Below are positions 44,578-52,794 of a DNA stretch of 64,000 nucleotides, in pieces. How positions within the stretch are numbered: the stretch's first letter is position 1; every line of letters begins with the position of its first letter. Below the pieces are notes generated by a model that was given only the letters and a program-made list of their open reading frames with translations, searched no databases and had not been told where the DNA came from. The position numbers and the translations under genes were made by a program. This DNA is from Terrabacter sp. MAHUQ-38 (lineage in GTDB: Bacteria > Actinomycetota > Actinomycetes > Actinomycetales > Dermatophilaceae): NCBI RefSeq assembly GCF_014518425.1, contig NZ_JACVCU010000003.1:124001-188000 (forward strand), in the 5' to 3' direction.

Positions 44578-47484
44578 GTGGCGCACCTGTTGCTTCTGCA
44601 CCTGCTGGCCGCCGCCCTCGCGCCCTGGCTCGCGAAAGTCTTGCGCACCAAGGCTTTTCCCGTTCTCGCCCTCGCCCCCGCCGTCTCGTTCGGCTGGCTC
44701 GTGTCCGTCTCGGGCGACGTGCGCGCCGGCCACCTCCCGACACAGAGCATCTCGTGGGTGCCGGGTCTCGGCATCGACCTCGACTTCCGGCTCACCACCC
44801 TCTCGTGGGTGCTCGCGCTCCTCGTCACGGGCGTGGGGGCCCTCGTCCTGCTCTACTGCACCTGGTACTTCGCCGACCGCGACCCGACGCTGTGGCGATT
44901 CGCGTCGGTCTTCACGGCCTTCGCTGGCGCCATGCTCGGGCTCGTCCTCACCGACAACCTGCTCGTGCTGTACGTCTTCTGGGAGCTGACTACCGTCTTC
45001 TCCTACCTGCTCATCGGCCACAACCCCGCAAGCTCGACGAACCGCCGAGCCGCGATGCAGGCGCTCATCGTCACGACCTTCGGCGGTCTGGCGATGCTCG
45101 TCGGGATCATCACGTTCGGTGTCCATCGCACGTACTCGATCTCCGAGCTGCTCGCCGACCCGCCGCCGCTCGACGCCCTCACCGTCGCCGCCCTCGTGCT
45201 GCTCCTCGTCGGCGCGCTGTCGAAGTCGGCCCTCGTGCCGTTCCACTTCTGGCTGCCCGGCGCGATGGCGGCGCCGACCCCGGTCAGCGCCTACCTCCAT
45301 GCCGCGGCCATGGTCAAGGCAGGGATCTACCTCGTCGCGCTGCTCGCTCCGGCCTTCGCCGGCGCTCCTGCCTGGCACGCCCTCACCGTCGGCCTTGGCG
45401 TCTTCACGATGCTCGTCGGCGGCTGGCGAGCCCTGCGGCAGAACGACATCAAGCTCCTCCTGGCCTACGGCACCGTGAGCCAGCTCGGCTTCATCGTCGC
45501 GATCGCGGGTCTAGGCACCCAGGCGTCGGCGCTGGCGACCCTCGCACTCGTCATCGCCCACGCGCTCTTCAAGTCGACGCTCTTCCTCACGGTCGGCGTC
45601 GTCGACAAGTGCACCGGCACCCGCGACCTGCGCGATCTCTCGGGGGTCGGCCGACGCCTGCTGCCCGTGTCCATCCCCGCGACGCTCGCGGCGCTGTCGA
45701 TGGCCGGCGTCGTGCCGCTCGCAGGCTTCGTGTCCAAGGAGAGCGCGCTCGAGTCGCTGTGGGAGGACGTCCGCAGCTCCGCTCCCCTGCCCGCGCCGTG
45801 GAGCTGGCTCGCCGTGGCGGGAGTGGTCGCGGGCTCGGCGCTCACGGTCGCCTACACGGCGCGCTTCGTCTGGGGGACCTTCGCGACGAAGCCCGGTGTC
45901 GGGCCGACCCCCGTCAAGGCCGCCCACCCGGGCTTCGTCCTGGCGCCGCTGCTGCTCGGCGTCGGCTGCCTCCTGCTCGGCCTGCTCTCGCCGCTCGAGT
46001 CGCCGTGGCTCCTGCCGTATGCCGTGTCGTTCCCGTTGGGAGCGCCTCCTCAGTCGCTCGCGCTCTGGCACGGCATCACCGTGCCGCTCCTGCTCTCGCT
46101 CGTGTCGGTGGTCGCCGGCCTCGGGCTCTTCGCCCGGCGCGACCTCGTCGCCCGCACGCAGAGCCGGGTGCCCGCCCTCGTCGACGGCGAGCGGGGCTTC
46201 GCCCGGGCCATGCGCTGGGTCGACCGGGCCGCCGTGGAGGCGACCGCGCTGACCCAGCGCGGCTCGCTACCGATCTACCTCGCCGGCATCCTCCTCGTCT
46301 TCGTGGCCCTGCCCGGACTGACGGCGGTCACCCGGGGCGAGCTGCCGCGGGTGCGGCTGTGGGACAACCCCGGCCAGGCGGTCGTGGGCGTCGTCGTCGT
46401 GGCGGCGGCCGTGCTGGTGCTGATGACCCGACGGCGGCTCACCGCGGTGATGCTCGTCGGCGCCACCGGCTACGGCGTCTCGCTGCTCTTCATCCTGCAC
46501 GGCGCGCCCGACCTCGCGATCACGCAGATGCTCGTCGAGACCGTCTCGCTGGTCGTCTTCGTCCTCGCGCTCCGGCGGCTGCCGACGAAGTTCACGCGTC
46601 ACCCCCACTCCCCGTCGCGCACGTGGCGCGTCGGCCTCGGGGTGGCGGTCGGCGCCTCGGTGGGCGCCATCGCCCTCGTGGCCTCCGGCGGGCGCAGCAC
46701 CGAGCCGGTGTCAGCCGGGTTCCCCACGCAGGCCTACGACTTCGGCCACGGCAAGAACATCGTCAACGTCACGCTCGTCGACATCCGCGCCTGGGACACC
46801 CTCGGAGAGGTGTCGGTGCTCGTGGCCGCGGCGACCGGCGTCGCCAGCCTCATCTTCGTGCGCACGCGCAACACCCGGCTCTCGCGCGCCACCGCCAAGT
46901 CCCTGCCCTCGACGGACCCCGGTCGAGGCACCTGGCTGCACGGCGGGCGGACCATGCGCACGGAGAAGCGGTCGGTCATCTTCGAGGTCGTGACGCGACT
47001 GGTCTTCCACGTCATGCTCGCCGCGTCGCTCTTCCTGCTCTTCGCCGGGCACAACCAGCCGGGCGGAGGGTTCGCCGGTGGGCTCGTCGCGGGCCTCGCC
47101 CTCGTCGTGCGCTACCTCGCCGGAGGCCGCTACGAGCTCGACGAGGCGGCCCCGTTCGACGCCGGGCTGCTCGTGGGCCTGGGGCTGCTCGTCACGGTCG
47201 GGTCGGCTCTGGCGCCGCTGGCGTTCGGCGGCACGATCCTCGAGACCACCGCCGTGGACCTCACCCTGCCGCCGTGGGGTGACGTGCACCTGGTCACCTC
47301 GCTGTTCTTCGACATCGGCGTCTACCTCATCGTCGTCGGCATGATGCTCGACATCGTCCGCAGCCTCGGCACCGGCATCGACCGCCAGATCGCCGACGAG
47401 GAGACCGAGGCGGCAGCGGCGGCAGCGGCGGCAGCGGCGGCAGCGGCGACCGACCCCGGTCGCGAGGAGGTGCTCCGGACATGA
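44578..47484 (+). CDS. mrpA: Mrp Na+/H+ antiporter subunit A fused to subunit B
   Basis: Largest subunit of the multi-subunit cation/proton antiporter, 968 residues and about 24 membrane helices. The NuoL-like proton-channel domain covers roughly residues 1-560, with the conserved LPGAMAAPTPVSAYLHAA segment. A DUF4040 stretch (LFILHGAPDLAITQMLVET) is near residue 640. From about 794 a complete MrpB domain follows (VTRLVFHVMLAASLFLLFAG, then HNQPGGGFAGGL). A/B fusion is common in actinobacteria. The GTG at 44578 follows AGGGG. A run of 13 alanines from a GGCAGC tandem repeat sits near the C-terminus. The stop overlaps mrpC by ATGA. Confidence 0.93.
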   Translation: MAHLLLLHLLAAALAPWLAKVLRTKAFPVLALAPAVSFGWLVSVSGDVRAGHLPTQSISWVPGLGIDLDFRLTTLSWVLALLVTGVGALVLLYCTWYFADRDPTLWRFASVFTAFAGAMLGLVLTDNLLVLYVFWELTTVFSYLLIGHNPASSTNRRAAMQALIVTTFGGLAMLVGIITFGVHRTYSISELLADPPPLDALTVAALVLLLVGALSKSALVPFHFWLPGAMAAPTPVSAYLHAAAMVKAGIYLVALLAPAFAGAPAWHALTVGLGVFTMLVGGWRALRQNDIKLLLAYGTVSQLGFIVAIAGLGTQASALATLALVIAHALFKSTLFLTVGVVDKCTGTRDLRDLSGVGRRLLPVSIPATLAALSMAGVVPLAGFVSKESALESLWEDVRSSAPLPAPWSWLAVAGVVAGSALTVAYTARFVWGTFATKPGVGPTPVKAAHPGFVLAPLLLGVGCLLLGLLSPLESPWLLPYAVSFPLGAPPQSLALWHGITVPLLLSLVSVVAGLGLFARRDLVARTQSRVPALVDGERGFARAMRWVDRAAVEATALTQRGSLPIYLAGILLVFVALPGLTAVTRGELPRVRLWDNPGQAVVGVVVVAAAVLVLMTRRRLTAVMLVGATGYGVSLLFILHGAPDLAITQMLVETVSLVVFVLALRRLPTKFTRHPHSPSRTWRVGLGVAVGASVGAIALVASGGRSTEPVSAGFPTQAYDFGHGKNIVNVTLVDIRAWDTLGEVSVLVAAATGVASLIFVRTRNTRLSRATAKSLPSTDPGRGTWLHGGRTMRTEKRSVIFEVVTRLVFHVMLAASLFLLFAGHNQPGGGFAGGLVAGLALVVRYLAGGRYELDEAAPFDAGLLVGLGLLVTVGSALAPLAFGGTILETTAVDLTLPPWGDVHLVTSLFFDIGVYLIVVGMMLDIVRSLGTGIDRQIADEETEAAAAAAAAAAAAATDPGREEVLRT
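47410..47448 (+). repeat. GC-rich trinucleotide-type tandem repeat coding for polyalanine
   Basis: About four copies of a nine-base CGGCGGCAG unit encode 13 consecutive Ala in the MrpA C-terminal tail. Unit changes would keep the frame, so length variation between strains would be tolerated. Confidence 0.85.
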
Positions 47485-47984
47485 CCGCAGCCGCCGCGCC
47501 GGCCCTGCCGGTCCTGCCCGCCCTCGTCGAGCCGACGCTCCAGCCGAACCTCACGCTCGTGCTCGTGACGGTCGGCCTCGTCGCGGCGGGCACCGCACTC
47601 GCCCTCGACCGGAGCCTCGTGCGCGTCCTGCTCGGGATGGTGCTCATCGGCAACGGCATCGCCGTGCTGTACCTCGTCGTCAGCGGCCGCGCCGGACGAG
47701 CGCCGTTCGTCGGCGAGGACCCGGCGGCGATCAGCGACCCCCTCCCGCAGGCGATGGTGCTCACCGCGATCGTCATCTCGCTCGCCACGATCGGCTTCCT
47801 GCTCGCCCTGTCCTACCGGCTCTGGCAGATCTCCGGCACCGATGACGTGCCCGACGACGCCGAGGACGCCCGCATCCAGAGGCTCGCCGTGGAGGACCAG
47901 ACGTCCGAGACCTACGACCCGTCGAGCGCGTCGACGACGACGTCGGACGAGGCCGCCGACGACGACGTGAGGCAGACGACGTGA
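47481..47984 (+). CDS. mrpC: Mrp Na+/H+ antiporter subunit C
   Basis: A 167-residue NuoK-like subunit with three membrane helices. VLLGMVLIGNGIAVLYLVVSG and the DPLPQAMVLTAIVISLATIGFLLAL stretch are the MrpC/NuoK core with the conserved acidic site. The C-terminal 50 residues are an acidic Asp/Glu/Thr-rich cytoplasmic tail, longer than usual. ATGA overlaps tie it to mrpA and (as GTGA) to mrpD. Confidence 0.93.
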   Translation: MTAAAAPALPVLPALVEPTLQPNLTLVLVTVGLVAAGTALALDRSLVRVLLGMVLIGNGIAVLYLVVSGRAGRAPFVGEDPAAISDPLPQAMVLTAIVISLATIGFLLALSYRLWQISGTDDVPDDAEDARIQRLAVEDQTSETYDPSSASTTTSDEAADDDVRQTT

Positions 47985-49621
47985 CCGACTTCCCCGTCCC
48001 GGACCTCGTGCCGCTGCCGGTCCTGCTGCCACTGCTGGGCGCGGCACTCACGCTCGCCTTCCGTCGGTCGCCACGGCTGCAGCGCGGGATCAGCGTCGCC
48101 GTGCTCGTCGCGGTCGTGGCTGCCGCGGGCGTGCTCCTCTGGCAGACCGGCGTCGACGGCCCGCAGGTCCTGTGGCTCGGGGCGTGGCAGGAGCCGCTCG
48201 GGATCTCGCTCGTCGCCGACCGCCTGAGCGCCCTGATGCTCGTGGTGTCGGGCATCGTCACCCTGCTCGTTCTCGTCTTCGCCATCGGCCAGGGCCAGGC
48301 GGACGACGACGAGGACAGCGAGAGCGAGACGCCGCTCACGATCTTCCACCCGACCTACCTGGTGCTGTCCGCGGGCGTGGCCAACGCGTTCCTCGCGGGC
48401 GACCTCTTCAACCTCTTCGTCGGCTTCGAGATCCTCCTCTTCAGCTCCTACGTCCTCATCACGCTCGGCGGGTCGGCCGCCCGCATCCACGCCGGCACGA
48501 CGTACGTCGTCGTCAGCCTGCTGAGCTCGGCGCTCTTCCTCGTCGGCATCGCGGCCGTGTATGCCGCCACCGGCACCGTGAACCTCGCCCAGCTGGCGAT
48601 CCGCGTCGGCGACCTCGCCCCCGGCGTGGCGCTCGTGCTGCAGCTGTGCCTGCTCACGGCATTCGCGATCAAGGCGGCCGTGTTCCCGATGTCGGCGTGG
48701 CTGCCCGACAGCTACCCGACCGCGCCGGCGCCGGTCACGGCGGTCTTCGCCGGCCTGCTGACGAAGGTCGGTGTCTACGCGATCATCCGCGTCCAGACCC
48801 TGCTCTTCCCGGACTCACCGCTCCAGGGGCTGCTGATGTGGGCCGCCCTGCTCACCATGGTGATCGGCATCCTCGGCGCCGTCTCCCAGTCCGGCCTCAA
48901 GAGGATCCTGTCCTTCACGCTCGTGAGCCACATCGGCTACATGATCTTCGGCATCGCGCTCGCCACCCCGGAGGGCACGGCCGGGGCGATCTTCTACGTC
49001 GCGCACCACATCACCATCCAGACAGCCCTCTTCCTCATCACCGGCCTCGTCGAGCGCCTCGGCGGGACCACCTCCCTCGACCGTCTCGGTGGCCTGGCGG
49101 CCGCCTCCCCGGTGCTGGCCACCCTCTTCTTCGTGTCGGCGATGAACCTGTCCGGCATCCCGCCTCTGTCCGGCTTCCTCGCCAAGATCGGGCTGCTCCA
49201 TGCCGGTGTCGCGCTCGGCACACCGCTCGCGTGGCTGCTCGTCGTCGGAGGCATCGTCACCAGCCTCCTGACTTTGTACGCGCTCGCCAAGGTCTGGAGC
49301 CAGGCGTTCTGGCGCACACTCGCCGACGCCCCGAAGGTCGAGCAGACGGTGGCCGTCATGGTGGCCTCCGTGCGCGCCGGCAGGCACGAGGTCGAGGCGG
49401 GGACCGACTCAGCCGAAGCAGCGGTGGCCGGGGCGGTGCACCCGACCACCCGCACCCTTCCGCGCACGATGCTCGGCGCCACCGCTGCCATGACGGCCGT
49501 CGGGCTGCTCATCACCCTCGTCGCCGGTCCCCTCTTTGCCTACACGCAGCGCGCCGCCACCGACCTGATGCGCCGTGACACGTACGTCACGAGTGTCCTG
49601 CCGGAGGAGGTGCGCCGATGA
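47981..49621 (+). CDS. mrpD: Mrp Na+/H+ antiporter subunit D
   Basis: A 546-residue NuoN/M-like proton-translocating subunit with about 14 membrane helices. VGFEILLFSSYVLITLGG, AVFPMSAWLPDSYPTAPAPV and MNLSGIPPLSGFLAKIGLL are family landmarks with the channel Lys and Glu residues. The gap between helices 3 and 4 contains an acidic DDDEDSESE loop. The GTG start overlaps mrpC; the stop overlaps mrpE by ATGA. Confidence 0.94.
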   Translation: MTDFPVPDLVPLPVLLPLLGAALTLAFRRSPRLQRGISVAVLVAVVAAAGVLLWQTGVDGPQVLWLGAWQEPLGISLVADRLSALMLVVSGIVTLLVLVFAIGQGQADDDEDSESETPLTIFHPTYLVLSAGVANAFLAGDLFNLFVGFEILLFSSYVLITLGGSAARIHAGTTYVVVSLLSSALFLVGIAAVYAATGTVNLAQLAIRVGDLAPGVALVLQLCLLTAFAIKAAVFPMSAWLPDSYPTAPAPVTAVFAGLLTKVGVYAIIRVQTLLFPDSPLQGLLMWAALLTMVIGILGAVSQSGLKRILSFTLVSHIGYMIFGIALATPEGTAGAIFYVAHHITIQTALFLITGLVERLGGTTSLDRLGGLAAASPVLATLFFVSAMNLSGIPPLSGFLAKIGLLHAGVALGTPLAWLLVVGGIVTSLLTLYALAKVWSQAFWRTLADAPKVEQTVAVMVASVRAGRHEVEAGTDSAEAAVAGAVHPTTRTLPRTMLGATAAMTAVGLLITLVAGPLFAYTQRAATDLMRRDTYVTSVLPEEVRR

Positions 49622-50259
49622 CCGAGACCCGCGCGACCACGGTTCCGGGCACGCCGGAGAGCCGCCGCCGGCGCCGACGCGCCCTGCAGCCGCGCGCCAT
49701 CGGGGCGATCGCCCTCGCCTGGGTCCTGCTGTGGGACCGCGTGACCCCGGGCAACATCGTCAACGGCGTGCTCGTCGGGCTGCTCGTGACGTATGCGTTC
49801 CCGCTGCCCTCCATCGAGTTCGACGGCCGCCTGCGCCCGCACCGCGTCCTCTGGCTCATCGTCCGGTTCCTGGGTGACCTCGTCGTCGCCTCGTGGCAGG
49901 TGATGCGTCTCGCGTTCGGCCGGCGCCGGCCGACCAACGCCGTCATCGAGGTGCAGCTGCGGTCACGCTCGGACTTCTACCTCACCATCACGGCCGAGCT
50001 CGTCGCCCTCGTGCCCGGCTCGGTCGTCGTCGATGCCCGGCGCTCGACGTCGGTGCTCTACCTGCACCTCCTCGACGTCCGACCCGACGGCGGCATCGAG
50101 TCCCAGCGTGCCCACGTGCTCGCCGTCGAGCGCCGCGTCGTGCGCGCCCTCGGCTCCCCGGCCGAGATCGCCGCGATCGAGCACGGCGCCCCGTGGCCGA
50201 CCGCTACGGGCGCCGGGCCGACCCCCGATCCCGACACCCGCCGCGAGGAGCGATCATGA
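49618..50259 (+). CDS. mrpE: Mrp Na+/H+ antiporter subunit E
   Basis: A 213-residue subunit. An Arg-rich N-terminus leads into two or three membrane helices (IALAWVLLWDRVTPGNIVNG and LLVTYAFPLP), then a cytoplasmic domain with NAVIEVQLRSRSDFYLTITA and ALVPGSVVVDARR, which are MrpE signatures. The C-terminal tail after residue 165 is polar. It is translationally coupled to D and F. Confidence 0.92.
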   Translation: MTETRATTVPGTPESRRRRRRALQPRAIGAIALAWVLLWDRVTPGNIVNGVLVGLLVTYAFPLPSIEFDGRLRPHRVLWLIVRFLGDLVVASWQVMRLAFGRRRPTNAVIEVQLRSRSDFYLTITAELVALVPGSVVVDARRSTSVLYLHLLDVRPDGGIESQRAHVLAVERRVVRALGSPAEIAAIEHGAPWPTATGAGPTPDPDTRREERS

Positions 50260-50555
50260 CCATCGTCCTCGGCCTCGCTCTCGCCATGCTCGGTGCGGCG
50301 GCGGCGCTCGTGCTCGTCCGGCTCTTCCGTGGACCGGGCAACCTCGACCGCATCGTGGCCGCCGAGATCCTGCTCGTCATCGTCATCGCCGGGGTGGCCC
50401 TAGAGTCGGCCCGGCAGAAGACGACGACCTACCTGCCCCTGCTCATGGTGCTCGGCCTCGTGGGCTTCGTCGGTGGCGTCGCGGTCACCCGGTTCCTCTC
50501 GCGCGACTCCGACGAGCCCGCACCCGTCCAGAGGGAGCAGGGGCCACCGTCATGA
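50256..50555 (+). CDS. mrpF: Mrp Na+/H+ antiporter subunit F
   Basis: A 99-residue subunit with three membrane helices and the RLFRGPGNLDRIVAAEIL motif that defines MrpF. The C-terminal 20 residues are polar. ATGA overlaps on both sides. Confidence 0.92.
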   Translation: MTIVLGLALAMLGAAAALVLVRLFRGPGNLDRIVAAEILLVIVIAGVALESARQKTTTYLPLLMVLGLVGFVGGVAVTRFLSRDSDEPAPVQREQGPPS

Positions 50556-50917
50556 CCTGGCCGTCGCTGCTCGACGCCGCCGGAGCCGTGTGCCTGCTGC
50601 TCGGCTCGTTCCTGTGCCTCGCCGGCGCCGTCGGTCTGCTCCGCTTCCCCGACACGCTCTCGCGCCTGCACGCCGCGACCAAACCGCAGACCCTCGGCCT
50701 CATCCTCATCCTTGCCGGGTTGGCCCTGACGCTGCGCACCTGGGGCGCCGTGACGACCCTCGTCCTGCTCGCCGGAACGCAGTTCTTCACCTCGCCCGTC
50801 TCGGCCCACCTCGTCGGTCGCGCCGCCTACCGCAACCACCGCGTCGACCCGGGCTCCCTCGAGGTCGACGAGCTCTCCGAAGCCCTCGAGCGCTCCGACC
50901 CGGACCCCGCCCCCTGA
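50552..50917 (+). CDS. mrpG: Mrp Na+/H+ antiporter subunit G
   Basis: A 121-residue subunit with three membrane helices; GLLRFPDTLSRLHAATKPQT is the MrpG signature, followed by SPVSAHLVGRAAYR. It is the last gene of the operon; no obvious terminator follows before the ABC transporter promoter region. Confidence 0.92.
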   Translation: MTWPSLLDAAGAVCLLLGSFLCLAGAVGLLRFPDTLSRLHAATKPQTLGLILILAGLALTLRTWGAVTTLVLLAGTQFFTSPVSAHLVGRAAYRNHRVDPGSLEVDELSEALERSDPDPAP

Positions 50918-50987
50918 GGCCACGACCCGGTCGAATGGGCACTGTGCACCCGGTGATCAGGCCAAGTCTCCGTACCTCCGCGAGCGT

Positions 50988-51018
50988 TTGACCTCAGGTC
51001 CACTCGAGTTCCTACGGT
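50988..51018 (+). promoter_or_regulatory. Promoter of the leaderless ABC exporter operon
   Basis: TTGACC at 50988-50993 and TACGGT at 51013-51018, spacer 19 bases. The -10 lies six bases before the GTG at 51025, so the transcript should begin at the start codon. Confidence 0.5.
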
Positions 51019-51024
51019 CGGGGC

Positions 51025-52794
51025 GTGAGCCCGACGGAAAATCGCATGAGGCGCAGCGTCGCCGAACGTAGCATCGAGCAAGTGACCTCGCTGCCCCACG
51101 CCGACCCCGGAACCCCCGACGTGACCAGCCCGACGGCATACCTCCGGTGGGTCGGCGCCAGGCAGTGGCGGACCCTCGTCATCGCGACGGCCTTCGGCAT
51201 CGTGTGGCTCGTCAGCCAGGCCCTCTTCCCGGCCGCCATGGGCAAGGCCATCGACGCCGGCATGATCGGCGGCGACCGGGGCTCGCTCCTCGGGTGGTGC
51301 GCCATCCTGCTCGGGCTCGTCGTCGTCAGCGCGCTCGCCGGTGTGGTGCGTCACCGGTATGCCGTCCAGAACTGGATGCAGGGTGCGTTCCGCTCCGCGC
51401 AGCTCATCGGTCACAAGGCCGCCGACACCGGGGAGGCCCTCACCCGAACGGTCCCCACGGGCGACGTCGTCGCGACCGTGAGCTCGGACGCCATGCGCAT
51501 CGGCGGCCTCTACGACATCCTCGCCCGCTTCGCAGGGGCGGTCGCGTCGTACGTCGTCGTGGCCCTCATCCTGCTCGACGCGTCGACGCCTCTCGGCCTC
51601 GTCGTGCTGGTCGGTGTGCCGGTGCTCGTCGGCTGCCTGGCGTTCATCGTCCGCCCGCTGCAGGCGCGCCAGCTCGCCCAGCGCGACGAGACGGGCAAGC
51701 TCATCGGCCTCGGCGCCGACACCGTGGCCGGCCTGCGCGTGCTGCGCGGGATCGGCGGCGAGCAGACGTTCCTGACCCGGTATGCCGCACAGTCGCAGTC
51801 GGTGCGCCAGGTGGGCAACCGGGTGGCGGGCTACCAGGCCGCGCTCGACGCGGCCCAGGTGCTGCTGCCCGGCATCTTCGTGCTCGTCGTCGTGTGGCTC
51901 GGTGCGCGCTTCGCCATCGCCGGCGAGATCACGCCAGGCCAGCTCGTCGCCTTCTACGGCTACACGGCGTTCCTCGTCATCCCGCTGCGCACCGCCACCG
52001 AGATGGTCGACCGCGCCACCCGCGCCCACATCGGCGCGCGCAAGCTGACCCGGATCCTGCGCGTCGGCGCCGACCAGGTCGAGGTCACCTCGCCGCACGC
52101 GCTGCCGACCGGGCCCGCGCGGCTCTTCGACCCGCAGAGCGGCGTCAGCATCGAGCCGGGCAGCCTGACAGCCGTCGTGTCCGCCCGCCCCGAGGAGTCC
52201 GCCGCGCTCGCCGACCGTCTCGGCCGCTTCGGCGTCGGCGCGACCGAGGTCCGTCTCGGGGGCACTCGGCTCGCCGACGCCCCCCTGGCCGACGTGCGCC
52301 GCCGCGTCGTGGTGTCGGAGACCGACCCGAGACTGTTCACCGGCACGCTGCGTGACGAGCTCGACCCCAAGGGTGAGCACGACGATGCGACCATCCTCGG
52401 GGCGCTGTCGGTGGCGAGCGGCGAGGACGTCCTCGAGGCCCTGCCGGGCGGCCTCGACAACCAGGTGGAGGAGCGAGGACGCGCCTTCTCCGGTGGCCAG
52501 CGGCAGCGCCTCGCGCTGACGCGAGCGCTCCTCACCGACGCCGAGACGCTCGTGCTCGTCGAGCCGACGAGCGCCGTCGACGCCCACACCGAGGCCCGGA
52601 TCGCCGGGCGGCTCGCCGCCGCTCGCGCGGGCCGGACCACGGTGGTCATGTCCGCCAGCCCGCTCCTGCTCGACCGGGCCGACCAGGTCGTCCTGCTGCG
52701 CGACGGGAAGGTCTCCGCCACGGGCACCCACAGCGGCCTCATGGCCGGCCACGCCGACTACCGACGAACCGTCGTCCGAGGAGAGGAGGACTGA
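51025..52794 (+). CDS. ABC exporter half-transporter with degenerate ATPase domain
   Basis: A 589-residue fused membrane/ATPase protein. Six membrane helices occupy about residues 50-310. The nucleotide-binding domain is broken at three places: where Walker A should be (near 372-392) it reads VVSARPEESAAL with no GxxGKS/T; Walker B reads LVLVEPTSAVD with Val for the metal Asp; and the switch region is VVMSASPLL with no His. The signature FSGGQRQRL (near 488) is intact. It therefore offers a good signature to its partner but cannot itself bind ATP normally. The next gene, overlapping by TGATG, is the partner. The export substrate is unknown. Confidence 0.88.
   Translation: MSPTENRMRRSVAERSIEQVTSLPHADPGTPDVTSPTAYLRWVGARQWRTLVIATAFGIVWLVSQALFPAAMGKAIDAGMIGGDRGSLLGWCAILLGLVVVSALAGVVRHRYAVQNWMQGAFRSAQLIGHKAADTGEALTRTVPTGDVVATVSSDAMRIGGLYDILARFAGAVASYVVVALILLDASTPLGLVVLVGVPVLVGCLAFIVRPLQARQLAQRDETGKLIGLGADTVAGLRVLRGIGGEQTFLTRYAAQSQSVRQVGNRVAGYQAALDAAQVLLPGIFVLVVVWLGARFAIAGEITPGQLVAFYGYTAFLVIPLRTATEMVDRATRAHIGARKLTRILRVGADQVEVTSPHALPTGPARLFDPQSGVSIEPGSLTAVVSARPEESAALADRLGRFGVGATEVRLGGTRLADAPLADVRRRVVVSETDPRLFTGTLRDELDPKGEHDDATILGALSVASGEDVLEALPGGLDNQVEERGRAFSGGQRQRLALTRALLTDAETLVLVEPTSAVDAHTEARIAGRLAAARAGRTTVVMSASPLLLDRADQVVLLRDGKVSATGTHSGLMAGHADYRRTVVRGEED

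Noticed and set aside
47410-47448. CRISPR-like repeat
   Set aside because: It is a short in-frame tandem repeat without spacers. No CRISPR array or cas gene is seen anywhere in the window.
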